A stretch of 64,000 nt of DNA, from assembly GCF_008704205.1 (NCBI RefSeq), contig NZ_VXLC01000016.1:124001-188000 (forward strand), in the 5' to 3' direction. Shown here piece after piece: positions 58,074 to 64,000 of this stretch. The number at the start of each line of letters is the position of its first letter. Position 1 is the first letter of the stretch. The translations under genes were made by a program, and so were the position numbers. The notes below the pieces were generated by a model. It worked only from the letters and a program-made list of their open reading frames with translations, was not told where the DNA came from and did not search any database. The stretch is from Nocardia colli. GTDB taxonomy: Bacteria; Actinomycetota; Actinomycetes; Mycobacteriales; Mycobacteriaceae.

Positions 58074-59177
58074 ATGAGTAACCGGATCCGGGTGGCTGTG
58101 GTTTTCGGCGGGCGGAGCAACGAGCACGCCGTCTCCTGTGTGTCGGCGGGCAGCGTGCTGCCGAATCTGGATCCGGAGAAGTACGACGTGGTGCCGATCG
58201 GCATCAGCACCGAAGGCGCCTGGGTGCTGGCCGATTCGAACGTCGCGGCGCTCGGTTTCCACGATCGCTCGCTGCCGTCGGTGGACAGCACCGGCACGGC
58301 GTTGACCCTCACCTCCGGCCCGAGCAACTCGGGTGCGCTTGTCGCACTCGACGATCCCGGCGCCGCGCTCGGCGGGGTCGACGTGGTGTTCCCGCTGCTG
58401 CACGGGCCGTTCGGTGAGGACGGAACGTTGCAGGGCCTGCTGGAGCTCGCCGGTGTGCCGTATGTCGGCGCGGGCGTGCTGGCCAGCGCGGCGGGCATGG
58501 ACAAGGAGTTCACCAAGAAGCTCCTTGCGGCCGAAGGCCTGCCGATCGGCAGGCAGGTGGTGCTGCGGCGCGGCACCGACACATTGAGCGAGGCGGACCG
58601 GGCCGCGCTCGGGCTGCCGGTGTTCGTGAAACCCGCGCGCGGCGGCTCGTCGATCGGCATCACGAAGGTCACCGACTGGTCCGCGTTGGACGCGGCCATC
58701 GCCACGGCGCGCGCGCACGATCCCAAGGTGCTCGTCGAGGCGGGCATCGTCGGGCGCGAAGTCGAGTGCGGCGTACTGGAATTCCCGGACGGCCGGGTGG
58801 AAGCCAGTGTGGTGTCGGAGATCCGGATCCCGGAGGAGTCCACCACCGCGACGAACCCCGAGTTCTACGACTTCGAGACCAAGTACCTCGACGACGTCTG
58901 CGAATTCGACGTGCCGGCCAAGCTGGACGACGAGGTCTCCGACAGCATCCGCGAACTCGCGGTGCGGGCGTTCCGCGCGCTGGACTGTCAGGGGCTGGCC
59001 CGCGTCGACTTCTTCATCACCGCCGACGGCCCGGTGATCAACGAGATCAACACGATGCCCGGCTTCACCCCGATCTCGCAGTACCCGCGGATGTGGGAAG
59101 CGACCGGCATCGACTACCGGGACCTGGTGTCCACCTTGATCGAAACGGCGATCGCGCGCGGCACCGGACTGCGCTAG
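58074..59177 (+). CDS. ddl: D-alanine--D-alanine ligase
   Basis: Ddl joins two D-alanines for peptidoglycan precursors using ATP. The 367-residue protein has RVAVVFGGRSNEHAVSCVSAGSVL, PLLHGPFGEDGTLQGLLE, ATP-grasp elements PVFVKPARGGSSIGITKV and GREVECGVLEF, and the C-terminal INEINTMPGFTPISQYPRMWEATG. Tyr and other active-site residues of standard (not lactate-type) ligases appear present. ATG 58074 was chosen for its -10 box and the family N-terminus. Confidence 0.96.
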   Translation: MSNRIRVAVVFGGRSNEHAVSCVSAGSVLPNLDPEKYDVVPIGISTEGAWVLADSNVAALGFHDRSLPSVDSTGTALTLTSGPSNSGALVALDDPGAALGGVDVVFPLLHGPFGEDGTLQGLLELAGVPYVGAGVLASAAGMDKEFTKKLLAAEGLPIGRQVVLRRGTDTLSEADRAALGLPVFVKPARGGSSIGITKVTDWSALDAAIATARAHDPKVLVEAGIVGREVECGVLEFPDGRVEASVVSEIRIPEESTTATNPEFYDFETKYLDDVCEFDVPAKLDDEVSDSIRELAVRAFRALDCQGLARVDFFITADGPVINEINTMPGFTPISQYPRMWEATGIDYRDLVSTLIETAIARGTGLR

Positions 59178-59181
59178 CGCC

Positions 59182-59838
59182 TCAGTTGGGCAGCGGGCCC
59201 GGGTCGAGCGGGGTGGCCGGGAGGGTGGCGGTGATGGTGTCGGAGACCGCTTGCAGCGGGGTCGGGCCGGAGCCGTCGGGGACGGTCAGCGCGATGTAGG
59301 TCTCGCGGTCGACGGCGAACCAGGTGCTCGCCTTGGCCGTTTGGTCGCGGGCCTCGAACCATTGGACGCCGTTCACGATCTGCAAGGCCGAGGCGCGGTT
59401 GAACTCGAGCGGGCGATCCAGGCCACAGCGCAGCACGATCGGATCGCCGCCGTCACTGCGCTGCCAGGCGCGGGTGGCCGGCGGGGAGGGCTCTACCAGC
59501 GTGGATTTGGTGTAGTCGCCGAGTTCGGTCGGCAGCGCGGGGAGCAGGTTGGTGCAGGCTGGTCCGCCCGCGGCGGGCGCGGGGACCGGGCCGAGGACCA
59601 GCGGTTCGCGTTCGACGGGGGCGCGGGCGGCGAGGATCGCGAGCACCAGCACGGTGACCACCAGCACGACCGGCAAGGCGACGGCGGTGGCGATGAGTGC
59701 GGGGGAGTACTGGCGAGTGCTCGGGGCCGAGTCGGTGCTCGGAGTGGCCGCAGGCTCGGTATCGGTAGGCGTTTCCGCCTCCGCGATCTGTCCGGCCGTC
59801 TCCTTCGCCGAATCGTGGTCCGACGATTCCGCCGCCAT
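59182..59838 (-). CDS. DUF3515-family membrane-anchored protein
   Basis: The 218-residue protein has an Asp/Glu/Thr-rich cytoplasmic part (1-45), one transmembrane helix (LIATAVALPVVLVVTVLVLAI) and an extracytoplasmic domain with two cysteines (GGPACTNLLPALPTEL and IVLRCGLDRPLEF), plus GVQWFEARDQ. This matches DUF3515, found next to ddl and thiL throughout mycolic-acid bacteria (Rv2980 in M. tuberculosis, from memory). Function unknown. Confidence 0.85.
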   Translation of the reverse strand: MAAESSDHDSAKETAGQIAEAETPTDTEPAATPSTDSAPSTRQYSPALIATAVALPVVLVVTVLVLAILAARAPVEREPLVLGPVPAPAAGGPACTNLLPALPTELGDYTKSTLVEPSPPATRAWQRSDGGDPIVLRCGLDRPLEFNRASALQIVNGVQWFEARDQTAKASTWFAVDRETYIALTVPDGSGPTPLQAVSDTITATLPATPLDPGPLPN

Positions 59839-59989
59839 GCTTACCGATCCTTCCTGTCGCGCTGAACGGGCGGCGCCGTGACCGGCCCGATAGCAGTCGA
59901 TTGCCCTGAAAAGGGTACCTTCGGGTCGTTTCCAGTCGGCAGCGCGTCTGAAAGGACCGGTCATCAGCGAGCACACGGGACCGAGGACG

Positions 59990-60961
59990 GTGCGTGAACT
60001 GGGCGAGTTCGCGCTGATCGAGCGGATCAACCGCGGCCGGGTCCAGGCGGCGAGCGTGCTGCTCGGCCCCGGCGACGACGCCGCGCTGGTCGCCGCGCCG
60101 GACGGCCGGTTCGTGGTGACCACCGACATGCTCGTGCAGGACCGGCACTTCCGGCTCGACTGGTCGAGTCCCGAGGACATCGGCCGCAAGGCGATCGCGC
60201 AGAACGCGGCCGATGTGGTCGCCATGGGGGCCTGGCCGAGCGCGTTCGTGGTCGCCCTCGGCTGCCCGGCCGATACTTCCCTGGACGTGATCGACGGCCT
60301 GACCGAGGGAATGTGGGCCGAGGCGACCCGGGCGGGTGCGTCCATCGCGGGCGGCGACCTGGTGCGCAGCCGCGATCTGGTCATCTCCGTCACGGCGTTC
60401 GGCGATCTGCGCGGTCGCGCGGCGATCACGAGAGCCGGTGCGCGCGTAGGGGACACGGTCGCGGTCGCGGGCCGGCTCGGCTGGTCCGGTGCGGGCCTCG
60501 CGATCCTCACCGCCGGCGCGGAATCCGGCGACTTCGCCGAAGCGCTTGCCGCGCACCGGGTTCCGCAGCCGCCCTATCCCGCGGTGCTGGATGCGCTCGA
60601 TGTGAACGGCCTGAACGCGCTCACCGACGTATCCGACGGCCTGCTGGCGGATCTCGGCCACATCGCCCAGTCATCCAGTGTCGCTATAGATCTGGATTCG
60701 GCGGCGTTGCGCGACCCGGCGCTCGAGCGACTGGCCGCGCAAATGGATGCCGATGCGGCGCAATGGATTCTGACCGGCGGCGAGGATCACGCGTTCGCCG
60801 GCACGTGGTCACCGGACTGTGACCTACCCGCCGGCTGGGTGCCGATCGGGCGCGTGTGCGCCGGTCACGGCGTCACGGTCGACGGCGCACCCCGGCCGGG
60901 CAGCGCCGGCTGGGAATCGTTCGGTGGGGCGGGCTCGGCGGGCGCGAGCCAACCACGATAA
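59990..60961 (+). CDS. thiL: Thiamine-monophosphate kinase
   Basis: ThiL phosphorylates thiamine monophosphate to the active diphosphate cofactor, which IlvB and IolD here need. The 323-residue AIR-synthase-fold protein has LGPGDDAALVAAPDGRFVVTTDMLVQDRHF, GRKAIAQNAADVVAMGAWPSAFVVALG, GGDLVRSRDLVISVTAFG and DVSDGLLADLGHIA. The first canonical start is GTG 59990, without an RBS. An in-frame ATC at 59963, ideally spaced after AAAGGA, would add ISEHTGPRT and may be the true start. Confidence 0.93.
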   Translation: MRELGEFALIERINRGRVQAASVLLGPGDDAALVAAPDGRFVVTTDMLVQDRHFRLDWSSPEDIGRKAIAQNAADVVAMGAWPSAFVVALGCPADTSLDVIDGLTEGMWAEATRAGASIAGGDLVRSRDLVISVTAFGDLRGRAAITRAGARVGDTVAVAGRLGWSGAGLAILTAGAESGDFAEALAAHRVPQPPYPAVLDALDVNGLNALTDVSDGLLADLGHIAQSSSVAIDLDSAALRDPALERLAAQMDADAAQWILTGGEDHAFAGTWSPDCDLPAGWVPIGRVCAGHGVTVDGAPRPGSAGWESFGGAGSAGASQPR

Positions 60962-60972
60962 GTTGTGCGGTC

Positions 60973-61656
60973 ATGGGCGCGAAACCACTGTCGGAAATCA
61001 TCGATCCGGGATGGGCGAAGGCACTCGAGCCGGTGGCGGAACGCATTTCCGCCATGGGCGAGTTCCTGCGCGAGGAGAACGCGGCAGGCCGCGGATATCT
61101 ACCCGCCGGTGAGAACGTGCTACGCGCCTTCCAGCGTCCGTTCGACGCGGTGCGCGTGCTGGTCGTCGGCCAGGACCCCTACCCGACCCCCGGCCACGCC
61201 ATGGGCCTGAGTTTCTCTGTCGCGCCCGATGTTTCGCCGGTGCCGCGCAGCCTGTCGAACATCTTCGCCGAGTACACCAAGGATCTCGGTCACCCGACGC
61301 CGTCCTGCGGCGACCTCAGCCCCTGGTCCGATCAGGGCGTGCTGATGCTGAACCGGGTGCTCACGGTAGCCCCCGGCCAGCCCGCGTCGCATCGCGGCAA
61401 GGGCTGGGAGGCCGTGACCGAGCAGGCGATTCGCGCGCTGGTCGCGCGGGACGAGCCGCTGGTCGCGATCCTCTGGGGTCGCGACGCGTCGACGCTCAAG
61501 CCGACCCTGGCCGAGGCCGAGATCCCCTACATCGAATCCGCGCATCCGTCACCGCTGTCGGCCTCGCGCGGCTTCTTCGGTTCCCGCCCGTTCTCCCGAG
61601 TGAACGAACTGCTCGACGAATTGGGCGCCGAACCGGTTGACTGGCGCCTGCCGTGA
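60973..61656 (+). CDS. ung: Uracil-DNA glycosylase
   Basis: Ung removes uracil from DNA. The 227-residue protein has the water-activating motif VVGQDPYPTPGHAMGLSFSV and the DNA-intercalation motif ESAHPSPLSASRGFFGSRPFSRVNELL. The ATG follows TAAGTT (60959-60964) by 8 bases, again a leaderless pattern. It is 11 bp downstream of thiL. Confidence 0.96.
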   Translation: MGAKPLSEIIDPGWAKALEPVAERISAMGEFLREENAAGRGYLPAGENVLRAFQRPFDAVRVLVVGQDPYPTPGHAMGLSFSVAPDVSPVPRSLSNIFAEYTKDLGHPTPSCGDLSPWSDQGVLMLNRVLTVAPGQPASHRGKGWEAVTEQAIRALVARDEPLVAILWGRDASTLKPTLAEAEIPYIESAHPSPLSASRGFFGSRPFSRVNELLDELGAEPVDWRLP

Positions 61657-61708
61657 GCCGGCGTCTGTGTGTGAGTTACCTAGATTGATTCGAGTGAGGA
61701 GCTTTTCT

Positions 61709-61984
61709 ATGCCCAACACCACCGTTCGCGGCGCACTGCGCGGCACCACCGCCACCCTGGCCCTCTGTGCTGCCCTTGCCGGTGGCGCCGCCACCGCGAG
61801 TGCGGCGGGCCTGCCGCTGGAGCCGGCCACCGAGACCAGCTCGGCGCCCGCGAACACCCCGTCGACGCAGATCGGCGAGGAATTCACGTCGAACGGCTCC
61901 TCCACCATCTCCTCCTCGGTCAACGCCAAGGTCGCCTGCCTGCTGCAGCGCACGCTCAGCGCCTCCGGCAAGTGGGACTGCTGA
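61709..61984 (+). CDS. Small secreted protein, unknown function
   Basis: From ATG 61709, after GTGAGGAG, the 91-residue product has a signal peptide (MPNTTVRGALRGTTATLALC, a hydrophobic core and ASA cleavage near residue 33). The mature part is Ser/Thr-rich and has two cysteines, in VNAKVACLLQ and at the very C-terminus (KWDC), which could be bridged. No family is recognised. A single-gene unit between ung and a hydrolase gene. Confidence 0.72.
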   Translation: MPNTTVRGALRGTTATLALCAALAGGAATASAAGLPLEPATETSSAPANTPSTQIGEEFTSNGSSTISSSVNAKVACLLQRTLSASGKWDC

Positions 61985-62047
61985 CCGGAACCGGCGTTCG
62001 GGAGGCTCGCCCGCGAACCGTGACCGGTTCTATGCGATCCTCGGTTC

Positions 62048-62911
62048 GTGAGTAATGCGAACAATCTGCTCGACCCCGCGCCCTTACGGCTGCGCGGTTC
62101 GGGTGGGCTAGAGCTGGTCGCCGATCAGTTCGGCCCGGTCGACGGTCCGCTCGTCGTCTTTCTGCATGGCGGCGGGCAGACCAGGCACTCGTGGAAACAA
62201 ACCGGCGCGAAGCTCGGCGCCGCCGGGATGCGCGTCGTCACGCTGGACGCGCGGGGACACGGCGACAGCGCCTGGTCCGCAGACGGCGACTACCGCCGCG
62301 ACACCATGGTGCGCGACCTGCTGCTCGTGCTCGAACAGCTAGGTGCGCCCGCGGTCGTGGTCGGGGCGAGCATGGGCGGCATGACCGGCCTGCTCGCCAC
62401 CGCCGTCCCCGGCGGCGAGGCGATCACCGCGCTGGTCCTCGTCGACATCGTGACCAGGCCCGAGCAGGCCGGGGTCGCGCGGGTGATCGACTTCCTCGGC
62501 AAGCACCGAGACGGCTTCGACTCGCTCGAACAGGTCGCCGACGCGGTCGCCGAATACCTGCCACACCGGCCGCGGCCGAAGAACACCGACGGCCTGCTGC
62601 GCAATCTGCGTCAGCGCGACGGCCGCTGGTATTGGCACTGGGATCCGGACATGCTGGCCCAGCGCGTCGAAGACCCGTCGGATATGACCGAACAGATGGA
62701 ATCGGCGGCGCGCAAGCTGACGATTCCGGTGCTGCTGGTGCGTGGCATGCAATCGGATGTGGTGAGTTCCGAAGGAGCAGCGGCCTTTCAGGAGCTGGTG
62801 CCGCACGCGCAGCTGGTCGAGATCGGCGACGCGGCGCACACCGCCGCCAGCGACGACAACGACTCCTTCACCGACGCGGTCGCGAAATTCGTTGTGCAGA
62901 CCGCGCCTTAG
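62048..62911 (+). CDS. Alpha/beta-fold hydrolase
   Basis: The 287-residue protein shows the oxyanion-hole HGGGQTRHSW, a nucleophile elbow GASMGGMTG (Ser), an acidic residue in the VRGMQSDVVSSEG strand and the catalytic His in GDAAHTAASDD. A cap of about 60 residues contains HWDPDMLAQRVEDP. It resembles haloperoxidase- or epoxide-hydrolase-like members; the substrate is unknown. The GTG start at 62048 was chosen from the conserved N-terminus. Confidence 0.85.
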   Translation: MSNANNLLDPAPLRLRGSGGLELVADQFGPVDGPLVVFLHGGGQTRHSWKQTGAKLGAAGMRVVTLDARGHGDSAWSADGDYRRDTMVRDLLLVLEQLGAPAVVVGASMGGMTGLLATAVPGGEAITALVLVDIVTRPEQAGVARVIDFLGKHRDGFDSLEQVADAVAEYLPHRPRPKNTDGLLRNLRQRDGRWYWHWDPDMLAQRVEDPSDMTEQMESAARKLTIPVLLVRGMQSDVVSSEGAAAFQELVPHAQLVEIGDAAHTAASDDNDSFTDAVAKFVVQTAP

Positions 62912-62914
62912 CAA

Positions 62915-63694
62915 TTACGCGTAGTTCGGCTTGCGCTTCTCCACGAACGCGTCGACGCCCTCACGGCCGGTCGCGCCGTTGGCCGCGGCGGCGATCGCAT
63001 CGCGTTCGCGGTCGAGCTGATCGCCGAGCGTCGACGAAGACGACAGCGACAGCAGCGTTTTGATGCTCGAGTAGGTGGAACGCGGTCCGGCGGCGAGGGC
63101 TCGGGCCAGGGTCAGCGCCTCGGCCTGTACTTCCTCGTCGGCGACCAGCCGGCTGAGGATGCCGAGCCGGACCGCCTCGTCGGCGTCCAGAATCGCGTCG
63201 GTGAGCAGGATTTCGCGGGCCCGGCCGAGTCCGACGATGCGCGGCAGCGTCCAGGACATGCCGCCGTCGGGGCTGAGGCCGATGCCGGGGTAGGCCGGGC
63301 GCAGCTTGGTGCCCGGCCCGCCGAGCGCGATGTCGGCCGCGCAGACCAGGCTCATGCCCGCGCCCGCCGCCCAGCCCTGCACGCCGACGACCACCGGCAC
63401 CGCGGTCGCGTCGAGCGCGCGGACGAAGTGGTGCAGATCGGTGGCCAGGCCGTAGATGTGGGCGGCCCGGTCGGCCGCGGCCGCGAAGCCGCGCACGTTG
63501 CCGCCCGCGCAGAAGTTCGCGCCGGTGCCGGTCAGCAGGACCGCGCCGACCTCGGGGCCGATCGAGCGCAGCGCGGCGGTGCCCGCGACGATCCCGCCGA
63601 AGTCCATGGACGTGCCGTTGGCGGCGGTCGCGATGGTGATCTGCAGAACGCCGTCGACGGTGCTGACGTACCCGGCTTGCTCGGTGGAGGTCAT
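62915..63694 (-). CDS. Enoyl-CoA hydratase/isomerase-family protein
   Basis: The 259-residue crotonase-fold protein has VGAVLLTGTGANFCAGGNVRGFA and VQGWAAGAGMSLVCAADIALGG (oxyanion hole), PAYPGIGLSPDGGMSWTLPRIVG and LAAGPRSTYSSIKTLLSLS. The second catalytic glutamate of true hydratases is Asp in the SPDGG loop, so isomerase or a different acyl-CoA reaction is possible. It converges on the hydrolase gene with only 3 bp between. ATG 63694 is taken as start. Confidence 0.87.
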   Translation of the reverse strand: MTSTEQAGYVSTVDGVLQITIATAANGTSMDFGGIVAGTAALRSIGPEVGAVLLTGTGANFCAGGNVRGFAAAADRAAHIYGLATDLHHFVRALDATAVPVVVGVQGWAAGAGMSLVCAADIALGGPGTKLRPAYPGIGLSPDGGMSWTLPRIVGLGRAREILLTDAILDADEAVRLGILSRLVADEEVQAEALTLARALAAGPRSTYSSIKTLLSLSSSSTLGDQLDRERDAIAAAANGATGREGVDAFVEKRKPNYA

Positions 63695-63753
63695 GATCAG
63701 CACCCTATCGCGTGCACATGTCCGGCCCGGACGGGTGCGGGGGAGCCTGATTC

Positions 63754-64000
63754 TCAGTGCCAGGGGCCGGGCGCGCGCAGCATCCTGACCTCGATCGACG
63801 GCGAGAACGCCTCGACGCGACTGGTGCCGTCCAGCGCGAATCCGTGCTTGCGGTAAAAGGATTGGGCGCGCGGATTCTGCTCGAACACCCACAGCGAGTA
63901 CTCCGCTGCCGGATCGACCGAGGCGTAGAGCAGGTCGCGGGCGACGCCCGTGCTGTACCAGTCCGAGCGGACGTAGAGCGCGTTCAGCTGGAGTGCGGGC
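63754..64000 (-). CDS. GNAT-family acetyltransferase, partial
   Basis: The last 82 codons are present: LQLNALYVRSDWYSTGVARDLL, then EYSLWVFEQNPRAQSFYRKHGF, then VEAFSPSIEVRMLRAPGPWH. The V-R-S-x-x-Y-x-x-G-V-A acetyl-CoA-binding segment and the NPRAQSFYRKHGF motif are those of GNAT acetyltransferases. The N-terminal part lies beyond the window. The acceptor substrate is unknown. Confidence 0.85.
   Translation of the reverse strand, partial: PALQLNALYVRSDWYSTGVARDLLYASVDPAAEYSLWVFEQNPRAQSFYRKHGFALDGTSRVEAFSPSIEVRMLRAPGPWH

Overview
The window is high-GC actinobacterial DNA, most likely Nocardia or a close relative in the Mycobacteriales. Gene content, PPOX/F420-type oxidoreductases, a phosphoenolpyruvate guanylyltransferase for F420 synthesis, and an HU protein with a long Lys/Ala tail all point that way. 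From memory, the gene order closely matches the Mycobacterium tuberculosis block Rv3004-Rv2976 (cfp6, ilvB, ilvN, ilvC ... serA, leuB, MFS, FAA hydrolase, gltX, tRNAs, PPOX, IclR, leuC, leuD, hupB, mutT1, ppk, fbiD, gpsA, ddl, DUF3515, thiL, ung).

Layout. 1-6.2 kb: branched-chain amino acid genes (partial ilvD, cfp6-like gene, ilvB-ilvN-ilvC with a leader peptide and attenuator). 6.2-39.4 kb: accessory region between ilvC and serA. It holds a Na+/H+ antiporter with an alcohol dehydrogenase, a MoxR/VWA pair, a defence island (C5 methyltransferase, Vsr, NgoMIV-type endonuclease, a HEPN + DUF262 pair of clearly lower GC, an HNH protein), a LacI-controlled inositol catabolism regulon (iolG, regulator, iolE-like, ABC importer, iolC, aldolase-like gene, iolB, iolD), a cold-shock gene, several regulator/transporter or regulator/enzyme pairs with visible operators, and a 38-residue peptide gene. 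39.4-52.1 kb: serA, leuB, gltX, tRNA-Gln, tRNA-Glu, leuC and leuD with small accessory genes. 52.2-64 kb: hupB, mutT1, ppk, fbiD, gpsA, ddl, DUF3515, thiL, ung, then a secreted protein, a hydrolase, an enoyl-CoA hydratase-like gene and a partial acetyltransferase.

How the genes work together. IlvB/N/C/D plus LeuB/C/D cover most valine, isoleucine and leucine synthesis; SerA starts serine synthesis. The iol operon imports and degrades inositol to the phosphorylated ketogluconate stage and beyond; no iolA is present here. Dcm, Vsr and the NgoMIV-like enzyme form a restriction-modification unit with its mismatch-repair partner.

The most unusual structure is an array of five imperfect repeats of about 160 bp at 27460-28266, wedged between the aldolase-like gene and iolB. 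It encodes three small peptides chained by four consecutive ATGA stop/start overlaps; repeat spacing follows the reading-frame changes, which suggests it is translated. Other items worth checking are the DUF262/HEPN pair, the ilvB leader, the 27-codon ORF bridging ilvB and ilvN, a 72-bp nested palindrome behind the cfp6-like gene, and a possible non-canonical start of thiL. All positions, motifs and repeats were read by eye; no database search was possible.
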